Shown here: piece by piece, positions 46,630-55,751 of the stretch
Layout of the letters: the number at the start of each line of letters is the position of its first letter
How positions within the stretch are numbered: the stretch's first letter is position 1
Source: Sulfurimonas sp.
GTDB lineage: Bacteria > Campylobacterota > Campylobacteria > Campylobacterales > Sulfurimonadaceae
Length of the DNA stretch: 64,000 nt
Direction: 5' to 3'
Assembly: GCF_026196735.1 (NCBI RefSeq)
Contig: NZ_JAPHUF010000012.1
Location: 1 to 64,000 of the forward strand
The notes under the pieces: model-generated
The model's input: the letters and a program-made list of their open reading frames with translations, nothing else
Told to the model about the DNA's origin: nothing
Databases searched by the model: none
Position numbers and translations under genes: made by a program

Positions 46630-46737
46630 ATCTTTATCTCCTCTTTAATACTTAAGATTATATATCTAACTTTAACGATACTATTATAATATAACTTTGA
46701 GAAAATAATTTAAAATTTTGAGCATTAAGTCAATTTT

Positions 46738-46745
46738 GATAGAAT
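46738..46745 (+). promoter_or_regulatory. Extended -10 promoter of the lytic transglycosylase gene (leaderless)
   Basis: TGATAGAAT ends at 46745, six bases before the ATG at 46752, so transcription would begin at the start codon. There is no Shine-Dalgarno. This is the same layout as at mgtE. Confidence 0.45.
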
Positions 46746-46751
46746 GACACT

Positions 46752-47933
46752 ATGAAAAGATATATAATTTTTGCCATTATTGCTATTGTGCTTACCGGTT
46801 GTGGCGCAAGTGATTATAGCAATATTTTAAGAGCATCCATAAGTAAAGACCCTTCTGCCGCATTTAAAGTCTTGGCTGAGAATAAATCAATACAGTATGC
46901 TACAAATCCAAGCCAATTATCCAGAGATATAAAAAACTTGGATAAAAATATTTTTAGTGCTCTTGTTTCGATGTTTAAAGATGCTTCAAAGAGTTGGGGT
47001 GAAGATAATGTTAAGGTGCCAAGCAAAGAAGAGTATGTTAAATACATGCAAAACTACAAAAGCAGGGCATTGGTTGATTTTGACAACGGGTTAATAACAG
47101 TAGAGACTCTTGACACAGTAAATAGTAAAAAAAGCTTGAAAAACGCTATTGTTACAACACTTCTCTTGCCGGATGACCCAAGAAGTGCTGACTTGTTTGG
47201 TGCAAAAAAAATAAAACTAGGCGAGACCCCGTATTTGCTCGGTGAGGTAAAAGACGACCAAGGTAAAAATATCCGTTACTCTTGGAGAGCTGAGAGATAT
47301 GCGGACATACTTTTGGCTAAAAACTATAAAGTAAAAAACATTGTTAAAGATTCTAAAAATGTAAAAGTCCACTATGTCACAATGCCAATGGTTAAAGACC
47401 ATTCAGATATTCGAGTTGCAAAATTTAAGCCACATGTCAAAAGATATGCTAAAGAATTTAATGTAAGTGAAAATTTAATCTACGCTATTATGCAAGCCGA
47501 AAGTAATTTTAACCAATATGCAGTAAGTGGAGCCGGTGCATTCGGACTCATGCAAATAGTACCAAGTAGTGCAGGAAAAGATGCATACAAGCTTGTAAAA
47601 GGTAAAAGCGGTACTCCATCTAAATCATACCTGTTTAATGCCCAAAATAATATAGAACTAGGTGTGGCATACATCCATATCTTGAACGACAGGTACCTAC
47701 CGGGGATTACAAACCCAATATCTAAAGAGTACTGTGTAATAAGTGCTTATAATACCGGAAGTGGAAATGTACTAAAAACATTTCACAGCAACAGAGATAA
47801 AGCAAAAGATAAAATAAATTCTCAATCAGCATCTATGGTATATAAAAAGCTTCGTTCAGATCTACCGTATGAAGAGACTAGAAGGTATCTAAAAAAAGTA
47901 ATTGACTATAAAAAAGACTTTGTAAGATTGTAA
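46752..47933 (+). CDS. Membrane-bound lytic murein transglycosylase (MltC-like)
   Basis: 393 residues. Lipobox IVLTGC (Cys17) anchors it to the outer membrane. A family-specific N-terminal region (about 20-215) precedes an SLT domain (about 225-385) with the catalytic Glu in IMQAESNFNQYAVSGAGAFGLMQIVPS and the AYNTGSG motif. It cleaves the MurNAc-GlcNAc bond with 1,6-anhydro formation during wall turnover. Promoter and start suggest a leaderless mRNA. Confidence 0.9.
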   Translation: MKRYIIFAIIAIVLTGCGASDYSNILRASISKDPSAAFKVLAENKSIQYATNPSQLSRDIKNLDKNIFSALVSMFKDASKSWGEDNVKVPSKEEYVKYMQNYKSRALVDFDNGLITVETLDTVNSKKSLKNAIVTTLLLPDDPRSADLFGAKKIKLGETPYLLGEVKDDQGKNIRYSWRAERYADILLAKNYKVKNIVKDSKNVKVHYVTMPMVKDHSDIRVAKFKPHVKRYAKEFNVSENLIYAIMQAESNFNQYAVSGAGAFGLMQIVPSSAGKDAYKLVKGKSGTPSKSYLFNAQNNIELGVAYIHILNDRYLPGITNPISKEYCVISAYNTGSGNVLKTFHSNRDKAKDKINSQSASMVYKKLRSDLPYEETRRYLKKVIDYKKDFVRL

Positions 47934-47976
47934 ATAAATAAATACTTAGTTACAATTTGAATATAAGGAGTATTTT

Positions 47977-48333
47977 ATGCATACAGTACAGCTTAATATA
48001 GATGATAGTGTATTTGATGAGTTCATGGAACTACTTAATAAATTACCAAAAAGTAAATTAGAAGTTACGAGTGATGCGGAGTTTCCAGGTGTTGCTTTTG
48101 AAAAAACTATATATGACACTTCTTCAAGAGAGTTTTGTATCAATGAATTGTTAAAAGAACATAACTTGTCGCATTTTACATATGATGATAATATGTCTAG
48201 AATAGTATATACTTATGGCACCGGCACGCCCCAGCAAAAGCATGATTTTGTTAGATTAAAAGCTATTCTAAGAGAAAAAAATATTAGACATACCGATATT
48301 GGTTTAGATGTAATAATCATAGAAAAAGATTAA
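47977..48333 (+). CDS. Hypothetical protein (118 aa)
   Basis: AAGGAG lies seven bases before the ATG. The N-terminus (MHTVQLNIDDSVFDEFMELL) resembles the beta-strand/helix start of small antitoxin-like proteins, but no toxin gene is adjacent. The rest reads as alpha/beta (VYTYGTGTPQQKHDFVRLKA, GLDVIIIEKD). Not recognised. Confidence 0.6.
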   Translation: MHTVQLNIDDSVFDEFMELLNKLPKSKLEVTSDAEFPGVAFEKTIYDTSSREFCINELLKEHNLSHFTYDDNMSRIVYTYGTGTPQQKHDFVRLKAILREKNIRHTDIGLDVIIIEKD

Positions 48334-48351
48334 AATAGGATTATTTTTAAG

Positions 48352-49269
48352 TTAAGTTGATATCATGGCATCAATGGTCTCTGCCACACTCTCGCCAAGA
48401 GCACTTAAATTGTAGCCGCCTTCAAGCATAAAGATTTTTGCAACATCAGATGAATGCATAATCGATTCTACAATCTTTTTTATCCCATCTGTGCTCACTT
48501 GCAACTGTGCTAAAGGATCTGCTTTATGCAAATCATAGCCTGCTGAGACTAGAATAATATCAGGTTCAAAACTTTTAACATCAATGAGAAGTTCTTCTTC
48601 GTAAATGGGGAGAATGTCTTCATCTCCACTATAAGCTTGCATCGGAAAGTTGTGTGTAAACCCTTCTCCATCTCCTCGCCCACGCTCATCAAATGAACCA
48701 CTACCCGGATATGCCGGATACTCATGTGTACTAAAATAAAAAACACTAGGGTCATCATAAAAAATCTCTTGAGTTCCATTGCCGTGATGCACATCAAAGT
48801 CAATAATCATGACTTTTTCATACCCTACAGATTGAGCATAACGAGCTGTAATAGCAATGTTGTTAAATAGACAAAAACCCATAGATTGATTGCTTGTTGC
48901 GTGATGTCCAGGGGGTCTTACTGCACAAAAAGCACTTTTTGCCTTACCGGATAAGACAATGTCCACGGCTTCCTTGCCGGCTCCGACCGCCATCAAGGCT
49001 GCATCAAAAGATTCAGATGAGACTTGAGTATCTGCGTCAATAGCCTCTTGGTGTAAACATTTGTCTTCAACAAATTCTATATGATAAGAAGGGTGTATCT
49101 GCATAATAAGCTCTAAAGACGCTGGTTTGGGCTCCAAAAATAGCAAATGTTGGCGAAGTGGTTCTATCGCTTTTAAGATAGATCGAAGTCTGTTCGCGTT
49201 TTCAGGATGATACGCACCGGTATCATGTTCTAAATATATCGGATCATAAATAAATGCAACAGCTGACAT
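48352..49269 (-). CDS. Histone deacetylase-family amidohydrolase
   Basis: 305 residues of the arginase/deacetylase fold. Catalytic histidines 122-123 (RPPGHHA), zinc ligands Asp159, His161 (DFDVHHGNGT) and Asp246 (SAGYD), and the catalytic Tyr in EGGYNLS are all present. Bacterial members deacetylate acetylpolyamines, acetoin-operon proteins or other amides; the substrate here is unknown. GGAGG precedes the ATG, with a 15-base palindrome just upstream. Confidence 0.9.
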   Translation of the reverse strand: MSAVAFIYDPIYLEHDTGAYHPENANRLRSILKAIEPLRQHLLFLEPKPASLELIMQIHPSYHIEFVEDKCLHQEAIDADTQVSSESFDAALMAVGAGKEAVDIVLSGKAKSAFCAVRPPGHHATSNQSMGFCLFNNIAITARYAQSVGYEKVMIIDFDVHHGNGTQEIFYDDPSVFYFSTHEYPAYPGSGSFDERGRGDGEGFTHNFPMQAYSGDEDILPIYEEELLIDVKSFEPDIILVSAGYDLHKADPLAQLQVSTDGIKKIVESIMHSSDVAKIFMLEGGYNLSALGESVAETIDAMIST

Positions 49270-49280
49270 AACACACCTCC

Positions 49281-49295
49281 TACTTTTGAAAAGTA
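49281..49295. promoter_or_regulatory. 15-bp palindrome before the deacetylase gene
   Basis: TACTTTT-G-AAAAGTA, perfect 7-base arms with a single central base, placed directly next to the GGAGG at 49276-49280. Possibly an operator or a start-site hairpin; it may also be chance in AT-rich DNA. Confidence 0.25.
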
Positions 49296-49380
49296 TAGCA
49301 TCGCTTTTTACATAAGAATATTAAAATACTAAAATCAGTCATATTTTAGACTTAGCAATCTCCTAGCTTTAGTACACAAG

Positions 49381-50913
49381 CTATTTAGCAGTTCTTTTTA
49401 CTTCATAGATATCTTTTCTTCTATCTTTAAGGTTTTTAACACTTCCTAATTCATGTAGCTCTGTTAAAAGGTCTATATCAACATCGGCTATTAAAACCAT
49501 TTCGGTATTTGGTGTAGCTTCTGCTTTTATGCCGTTTGTCGGAAAAGCAAAATCACAAGGAGTAAATACCATTGATTGAGCAAACTGCATGTCCATGTTG
49601 TGAACATTTGGCAGATTTCCTACACTTCCTGCAATAGCAACATAACATTCGTTTTCAATCGCTCTTGCTTGAGAGCAGTGTCTAACTCTTGAATATCCGT
49701 TTTGCGTGTCTGTTAAAAACGGAACAAATAAAATATCCATCCCATCATCTGCAAGTAATCTGCTTAATTCTGGAAATTCAGAATCATAACAGATAAGTAT
49801 CCCTATTTTCCCACAGTCGATATCAAATGTTTTTACTTCGTGCCCGCCCTGCATTCCCCATATCTTTACTTCATCTGGAGTTACATGTATCTTTTCATAA
49901 CGGTCTATTGTGCCATCGCGTCTGCATAAATAACCGACATTATATAAATGCCCATCTTTAATCTCCGGCATACTTCCTGAGATAATATTGATGTTGTAAG
50001 ATATAGCAAACTCTGAAAATTTTTGGATAATATCATGCGTATGTTTTGCTAGTTCTCTAATTGCTGCAGGTTCTGAGAGATGGTTGTTCTCAGCCATTAA
50101 TGGTGCATTGAAAAATTCTGGAAAAAGAGCAAAGTCTGAACGATAACCTGAAACTGTATCTATAAAATACTCAGCTTGCTGTAGTAGTTCTGCTAAATTT
50201 TTATAAGGTCGCATCTGCCATTGAATTAAACCTAATCGAACTATTTTTTTCTTTGATGAGGTTATTTTAGTTGGTTTTTCATAGTAGATATTATCCCACT
50301 CAAGTAAAACAGCAAATTCTCCAGACTCTTCATCCCCTTCTAAATATCCTTTTAAAATTTTTGATGGATGAAAATCATTAGATATTTGAAAATTGAAAAC
50401 AGGATCATTAATCTCTTTTCTTTTTACCTTTTCAATATACTCTTTTGGTGAAAGCTCGTTTTCATATTTGTGATAATTTGGAATTCTTCCGCCAAAAGCG
50501 ATTCCTTTAAGATTTAATTTTTCACATAACTCTTTTCTGTAATCATACAATCGTCTTCCTAAGCGAAGACCTCTAAACTTAGGCTTTACAAAAACATCAA
50601 TTCCATAAAGTATATCTCCTTCGTCTGTATGAGTATCAAAAGTGTAGTTACCAGTAATTTCTTTATAAGTATGATGATTTGAGAATTCATCATACTTTAC
50701 TATGATTGACAATGTACATCCAGCTATTTCTCCATCTATCTTGATGATAACCTGACCCTCTTGAAACTTGTCAATTAATGCTTTAAATTGGGACTCTTTC
50801 CAATAAGCATCGGGCATAGTCTCATACGATAAAAGCATAGTCTCTTTTAACTCTTGATAATCATCCATGCTTAAAAACATTAACTCAATATTTTCTTTTA
50901 TTTGTGTTTCCAT
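49381..50913 (-). CDS. GNAT acetyltransferase / carbon-nitrogen hydrolase fusion
   Basis: 510 residues. N-terminal GNAT domain (about 10-205) with the acetyl-CoA loop RGLRLGRRLY (114-123). C-terminal nitrilase-superfamily domain (about 225-505) with the catalytic triad Glu266 (FPEFF), Lys341 (YEKIH) and Cys375 (ILICYDSEFPE). The nitrilase part is an amidase type, cleaving or transferring an amide, and the fusion is a known arrangement with unknown substrate. It has its own 111-base gap from the deacetylase gene; both act on amide or acetyl groups. Confidence 0.88.
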   Translation of the reverse strand: METQIKENIELMFLSMDDYQELKETMLLSYETMPDAYWKESQFKALIDKFQEGQVIIKIDGEIAGCTLSIIVKYDEFSNHHTYKEITGNYTFDTHTDEGDILYGIDVFVKPKFRGLRLGRRLYDYRKELCEKLNLKGIAFGGRIPNYHKYENELSPKEYIEKVKRKEINDPVFNFQISNDFHPSKILKGYLEGDEESGEFAVLLEWDNIYYEKPTKITSSKKKIVRLGLIQWQMRPYKNLAELLQQAEYFIDTVSGYRSDFALFPEFFNAPLMAENNHLSEPAAIRELAKHTHDIIQKFSEFAISYNINIISGSMPEIKDGHLYNVGYLCRRDGTIDRYEKIHVTPDEVKIWGMQGGHEVKTFDIDCGKIGILICYDSEFPELSRLLADDGMDILFVPFLTDTQNGYSRVRHCSQARAIENECYVAIAGSVGNLPNVHNMDMQFAQSMVFTPCDFAFPTNGIKAEATPNTEMVLIADVDIDLLTELHELGSVKNLKDRRKDIYEVKRTAK

Positions 50914-51196
50914 AGTTCTCCAACTATCTATAAAATTTGTATTATTTTAAGACTCAAAGATAACTTAATATTCAAGTATTTTGATTAAGAATTATAGCTA
51001 AAATACATGGTGAAATAGCTAGGTAAATAACACACTTGTGTAGCGCTAATTGCCGAGTTTTTACCCTGATAAGTTTATATAGCTCAAACCCTACTGTAAA
51101 TTTTAAGTAATTTTTTCAGATTTGGTTTGTCATAGAAGAATTTTATGATAAACTAATATTTAATATGCAAATCTTAATAGTGATTTAGGAATTAAT
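50914..51196. other. Intergenic region between divergent genes
   Basis: 283 AT-rich bases between the GNAT/nitrilase gene and the divergent GGDEF/EAL gene. Only a tiny ACACA/TGTGT stem near 51032 is evident. I see no gene, no clear operator and no c-di-GMP riboswitch pattern. Confidence 0.5.
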
Positions 51197-53947
51197 ATGA
51201 AATTATATTTTGGAAGTGCTGCTTTAATCACAGCTATAATACTTTCATTGGTCGTTTTTATATACAACGGAGAGTATCAACAATATCGTTTTCTATTGAT
51301 TAAAGAAGCTAAAACCTCTCTTAAATCACAATCAACGCTAGTTTCAAAAGAATTAGCAAGACTCTCTCGAGATATACTTTTTCTTTCTAATAATAATCTT
51401 TTTAGAGACAATGGCCGTTATAGCAATACAAGCATAGAGAGTTTGATACAGTTTATACAGATAAAAAAACAGTATGACCAGCTTCGTTTTATAGATATGA
51501 AAGGTATGGAAAGGCTTCGCATTAACCAAGGAAGTCCGCCAGTTCTTGTACCCAAAGACCAACTTCAATCTAAGCTAGATAGAGATTATATTAGAAATGG
51601 AATGAAACTTCAGCAAAATGAAATACTGCTATCTCAACTCGATTTAAATAAAGAAAGAGGAGTTGTAGAGGTGCCACATAAGCCGACACTTCGTCTTGTA
51701 ACTCCAATTTTCAATCATGATGGTGAAAGAGAAGGCCTATTTGTCATTAATTTTCTTGCTATAGAGTTGATAAAAAGTTTAAAAAAACTGCATAGTAATC
51801 ATTTGGTCCATATATCTGATTTTAAGAATACTCAACTGTCTTTTTTTATGAGTAATTCAAATGGAAACTGGATTATTGCTCCAAAATATGCCACAGATTT
51901 TGGGTTTGTATTTAAAAATGTAGGTAATGAACTCTCTTTATCCTATCCAAAAGTAAGCGAAGCGGCGAATTTACAAGATTCCGGGATAATTTCAACTGAT
52001 TCTTCAGATATAATTTTCCAAAACATTTATCCTATAACCGAGATTCAAGTTCCTGTGGAGATTTTATCATCTAAAATGCTCACTTTTAAAATTAAACATA
52101 GTGTTGTATGGCGAATGATAATTGAAATACCTCACGCTACTGCTCATGCTTTAACCAAAAACTATTTTTATAAATCTTTACCGTATATTTTTGGTTTTTG
52201 GGCAATTTTACAAATACTAAGTATCATCCTAATTCGTAACTACAATCGATATAAAGAACAACATACGGAATTATTATTGACTGCAAGTGCCTTGGAAAAC
52301 TCTGCAGATGGAGTTATAGTTACTGATGTTGATGGAGTAATTTTAAGAGTAAATGCAAGCTATTGTAGGATCAGCGGTTACTCTTCAGAGGAGCTAATTG
52401 GTAAAAACCCAAGCACTATGAGCTCTGGATGGACACAAGCTGATATTTATGAAGATATGTGGCGCTCACTTGATAAAAATGAATATTGGGAAGGGGAGCT
52501 AAAGGATCGCAATAAAAATGGAGCTTTGTATGTTGCTTGGCTTCGTATTATAAAGATTGTAGATGCCAGTACTCAGAAAGTACATTATGTTGGAATAACA
52601 ACAGATATTACAGAGAAAAAAGAGTTTGAAGACAAGATTACTGATTTAGCTTATCGCGATGCACTAACCAAGCTTCCTAATAGAAATCTGTTTTATGACC
52701 GCCTTAGAAAAGCGATTAGTGAGCGAAGAGGTTTTGATGAAAAACTTGCTGTAATGTTTATAGATTTAGACAATTTTAAATTTGTAAACGATACCGCAGG
52801 TCATTTAGTAGGTGATAAATTTCTTATCAATGTTGCTGAGCGCTTCAAAGATGTTTTGCGTAGTCATGATACTCTTGCCCGTGTCGGGGGAGATGAATTT
52901 ATCATACTTTTGGAAAAAGTCGATGATAACACTATTGCAGATATTGCTTATAGGTTGGTTGAGTCTGTTTCTACTCCGATTAAAGTTGATTCTTATGAAT
53001 TTGTCACTTCGGCAAGTATCGGCATAAGTGTTTATCCAACAGACGGAACTGATGAAGAGACACTAATAAAGCATGCAGATACAGCTATGTATGAAGCAAA
53101 AAATAGTGGTAAAAACCGCTATCTCTTTTTTCTTTCATCAATGAATGATGAGATAAAAAGACGAGTTTTAATAGAAACAAATCTTTCAAAAGCGATAGAA
53201 AATAATGAATTTACTATCCATTATCAACCTCAAATCAATGCAGTAAATAGCAAAATAGTTGGTGCTGAGGCACTTTTAAGATGGAATAATAAAAATATTG
53301 GCTCAATAAGTCCCGCAGAGTTTATACCGATTTGTGAATCTACAGCTAAAATAGTTCCAATAACTGAATGGATTATTGCTCAGGTTTGCCGTGATGTTCA
53401 TGCGATCGAGGAAGCCTTTTCAAATGAATATAGAGTTGCTATAAATATCTCTAGTACACACCTTTTAGTTGATGATTTTGTTGAAAAAGTAGATTCAGTT
53501 GTTAAAAATAATTATGTTGAAGCATCTAAAATTGAATTAGAAATTACTGAGGTGGCGCTTGTAAAAGATATCGAAGAGAGTACAAATAAACTAAATGCTC
53601 TCAAAGAGCTAGGATATAATATTTCAATCGATGATTTTGGTACCGGATATTCTTCTCTTTCTTATCTTAAAAACTTTCCTTTTGATAAATTAAAAATAGA
53701 CCAAAGTTTTATTGGCTCAATTCCTAACGACACACAGAATATTGGAATTATTCGTTCAATTATCGGAATTACAAGAGCACTAAACTTAAAGGTAATTGCT
53801 GAAGGAGTAGAAACTAAAGAGGAGTTGGATTTTTTGATTAAAGAGGGGTGTCCTTTGATGCAAGGGTACTACTTTAGCAAACCATTGCCACTCAATGAAT
53901 ATATAGAATTTGTTAAAACTTTTGATGAGACTCAAAACAAGACTTAG
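51197..53947 (+). CDS. Membrane sensor with PAS, GGDEF and EAL domains
   Basis: 916 residues: span 1 (about 5-24), a large periplasmic Cache-like sensor (about 40-315), span 2 (about 328-348), a PAS domain (about 360-475), a GGDEF domain with intact GGDEF (about residue 564), and an EAL domain with EALLRW (about 690), DDFGTGYSSLSYLK and AEGVE. Both synthesis and breakdown motifs for c-di-GMP look complete, so the net activity cannot be read off. With the HD-GYP protein at 41 kb the window has two c-di-GMP enzymes. Confidence 0.92.
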   Translation: MKLYFGSAALITAIILSLVVFIYNGEYQQYRFLLIKEAKTSLKSQSTLVSKELARLSRDILFLSNNNLFRDNGRYSNTSIESLIQFIQIKKQYDQLRFIDMKGMERLRINQGSPPVLVPKDQLQSKLDRDYIRNGMKLQQNEILLSQLDLNKERGVVEVPHKPTLRLVTPIFNHDGEREGLFVINFLAIELIKSLKKLHSNHLVHISDFKNTQLSFFMSNSNGNWIIAPKYATDFGFVFKNVGNELSLSYPKVSEAANLQDSGIISTDSSDIIFQNIYPITEIQVPVEILSSKMLTFKIKHSVVWRMIIEIPHATAHALTKNYFYKSLPYIFGFWAILQILSIILIRNYNRYKEQHTELLLTASALENSADGVIVTDVDGVILRVNASYCRISGYSSEELIGKNPSTMSSGWTQADIYEDMWRSLDKNEYWEGELKDRNKNGALYVAWLRIIKIVDASTQKVHYVGITTDITEKKEFEDKITDLAYRDALTKLPNRNLFYDRLRKAISERRGFDEKLAVMFIDLDNFKFVNDTAGHLVGDKFLINVAERFKDVLRSHDTLARVGGDEFIILLEKVDDNTIADIAYRLVESVSTPIKVDSYEFVTSASIGISVYPTDGTDEETLIKHADTAMYEAKNSGKNRYLFFLSSMNDEIKRRVLIETNLSKAIENNEFTIHYQPQINAVNSKIVGAEALLRWNNKNIGSISPAEFIPICESTAKIVPITEWIIAQVCRDVHAIEEAFSNEYRVAINISSTHLLVDDFVEKVDSVVKNNYVEASKIELEITEVALVKDIEESTNKLNALKELGYNISIDDFGTGYSSLSYLKNFPFDKLKIDQSFIGSIPNDTQNIGIIRSIIGITRALNLKVIAEGVETKEELDFLIKEGCPLMQGYYFSKPLPLNEYIEFVKTFDETQNKT

Positions 53948-53954
53948 TGAATTA

Positions 53955-54010
53955 TTAAAGCTTGAAAGTAAGTAATTATGGGATTTGTAGATGGTGGACC
54001 CTCAGAGATT
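53955..54010 (-). repeat. att-like direct repeat A with tRNA 3' end
   Basis: 56 bp, matching 55541-55596 at 48 of 56 positions without gaps. The last 27 bases are identical in both copies. On the minus strand it contains AATCTCTGAGGGTCCACCA, the end of a tRNA T-arm and acceptor with CCA, followed by the tRNA trailer. The rest of the tRNA is absent here. Confidence 0.7.
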
Positions 54011-54225
54011 ACACTCTTCGAATAACTATATATCACCAGTTGACTTTGAAAATCAGATGTTACAAAAAGAAATGGTTGGGTAATAGTTTAAATTATTTGT
54101 CTGAAATATGATTGACAGATCAGTTGTGTGTGTAATGTTAATAAAAAAATAATATCAATATGCTACAATTTCGGTAAAATTTATGAGTGCATATGATATA
54201 CTAGAATTAAATAAAGGAATTAGCC

Positions 54226-54528
54226 ATGGGTATTGTTATTAATATTAAGAATGAAATTGGCGGTTTAGACTTTGCTGGTTCAAGAGGGAGCGGTGAGCTT
54301 ATTCGTGAAAAAATGAAACCAGTACTTGATAATGGCGGTGATGTTACACTTGATTTCACAGGTATAGAAAGCATTACTCAATCTTTTGCAGATGAAATTG
54401 TTGGTATCTTTGTTCGTGCTTTCGGTATCGATTATATAAAAGATTCTCTTCGCTTGAATAATGCGAATGACTCGATAAAACAGACTTTAAACTTTGTAAT
54501 ATCATATAGTAAGAAGAAGATGGCTTAA
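54226..54528 (+). CDS. DUF4325 (STAS-like) protein
   Basis: 100 residues. The central segment (DVTLDFTGIESITQSFADEIVGIF) is the STAS-like DUF4325 signature. AAAGGAATT precedes the ATG. STAS-like proteins are often partnered with GHKL ATPases in anti-sigma-type switches, and such an ATPase gene converges on it with a four-base overlap. The pair lies between the two att-like repeats. Confidence 0.82.
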   Translation: MGIVINIKNEIGGLDFAGSRGSGELIREKMKPVLDNGGDVTLDFTGIESITQSFADEIVGIFVRAFGIDYIKDSLRLNNANDSIKQTLNFVISYSKKKMA

Positions 54529-55355
54529 AAAAAGTCTTCGTCATCTTCATCTTCCATAAACATGCATTTACTCATCATTTGTTCAAACTCATAGTCGGTG
54601 TTTTTTTCAATAAATTCAAAGGCAACAACAGTACCATTCCAACTTTTGTCTAGAGTACATGTTGTTATTTCACCATCTACACATCTCAACATACCAAAAT
54701 TTGAAATGATTACTACTTTTCCTCTTGTTTCTTTAATAATTTGAATTAAAGCATACAATCCATAACCAGCATTTCTTTCATGTCCATACATACGATTATT
54801 TGATGCAGTTACACCCATTTCAATTGCTTTTTTTATTGCTTCTTCATCTGTTGTTATCTTTGGATAGGCTTTATGTATATGCTTTAAAAAACCAACACCA
54901 GAATCAGCTACTGCGACTTGAACTTTTCTTTTTGTAGGATAATATTGAGCCATTGCAAAACCACCATTAGTACTTCCAGAATGGTCTGCCACATTATTTA
55001 GAATCTCTGCAATTAAATACTGAAGATACTTTTTTAAATCTTTCTGGTGCAATGGCTCTAAATCAATAAAGTTTGTTAAAATAGTAGCAGTTAAATGTGC
55101 CGTTATATCTTCAACATCACCTCTTGAACTAATTTGCTCAATAGAAGTATATTTGGAATTTGCAGATAGCCTACCATCTAACATAAGTTCTATATAGTCA
55201 TTTAGATTTTCAACCTTATCTATATCATGATAAGTCTGATATGCTTTTATCATTGATACAGCTATGGGTTCAGCCCAGCCAACATAGTTCAAACCAAACT
55301 CATGAGGAGTAAAGTAGTTTAATTTAGTATGAATATTACCAAGCCTTATGTCCAT
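54525..55355 (-). CDS. GHKL-type ATPase domain protein
   Basis: 276 residues. The C-terminal half is a HATPase fold with the N-box EILNNVADHSGSTNGG, DSGVGF and a GYGLYALI lid. There is no H-box or receiver, so it resembles SpoIIAB/RsbW-like or GHKL effector ATPases more than a full histidine kinase. The N-terminal half (about 1-130) is helical and unassigned. The C-terminus is strongly acidic (MEDEDDEDFF). Likely functional partner of the DUF4325 protein. Confidence 0.8.
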   Translation of the reverse strand: MDIRLGNIHTKLNYFTPHEFGLNYVGWAEPIAVSMIKAYQTYHDIDKVENLNDYIELMLDGRLSANSKYTSIEQISSRGDVEDITAHLTATILTNFIDLEPLHQKDLKKYLQYLIAEILNNVADHSGSTNGGFAMAQYYPTKRKVQVAVADSGVGFLKHIHKAYPKITTDEEAIKKAIEMGVTASNNRMYGHERNAGYGLYALIQIIKETRGKVVIISNFGMLRCVDGEITTCTLDKSWNGTVVAFEFIEKNTDYEFEQMMSKCMFMEDEDDEDFF

Positions 55356-55540
55356 AATTTATTTCCTAAATAATATATAAAACATTATACTACTATAAAT
55401 TTATAAAAGCACTATCGTTTGTTTAATTAATGCTTTTCATTTTGTGAACTCTGCATTGCTTTATAGGCAGTAATTGATTGTTTAAGTTTAGAAAGTTATT
55501 TTAAGCAAGTTTAATATCACATGCGAGACCTAATGATTTC

Positions 55541-55596
55541 TTAAAGCTTGAAAGTGTTAAATATAGGGGTTTGTAGATGGTGGACCCTCAGAGATT
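55541..55596 (-). repeat. att-like direct repeat B with tRNA 3' end
   Basis: Second copy of the repeat at 53955-54010. Here the tRNA match runs slightly further: GAGTTCGAATCTCTGAGGGTCCACCA on the minus strand spans 55577-55602 (T-loop, T-stem, acceptor, CCA). The 5' part of the tRNA is missing. The integrase gene starts 155 bases to the right, so this is probably the left end of the integrative element. Confidence 0.75.
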
Positions 55597-55650
55597 CGAA
55601 CTCTATCCATAAGATTTTATTAAGTTTCTTAAAGTTTTCTATTCTTCTAT

Positions 55651-55751
55651 AAAGTCCCTTATTTTAGGGCTTTAAAGCTTATTTTTATTATATTAAGTTT
55701 GCTATACTTTTATATAGATTTTTAAATTTTGGGTAGCAATAGGGTAACAAT
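55651..55751 (+). other. Integrase leader: hairpin and direct repeat
   Basis: 55651-55673 can fold (AAAG-T-CCCT with AGGG-CTTT). Just before the integrase start, GGGTAGCAAT (55731-55740) and GGGTAACAAT (55742-55751) form a near-perfect tandem repeat, a layout seen for integrase arm-binding sites. No other gene is present between repeat B and the integrase. Confidence 0.35.

Noticed and set aside
47977-48333. Toxin-antitoxin pair
   Set aside because: Only the N-terminus looks antitoxin-like; there is no small partner gene next to it.
50914-51196. c-di-GMP riboswitch before the GGDEF/EAL gene
   Set aside because: The conserved core of known c-di-GMP riboswitches is not visible, and no terminator-like stem precedes the start.
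55577-55602. A complete tRNA gene at repeat B
   Set aside because: Only the T-arm and acceptor end are present; anticodon and D-arms are missing on both sides.
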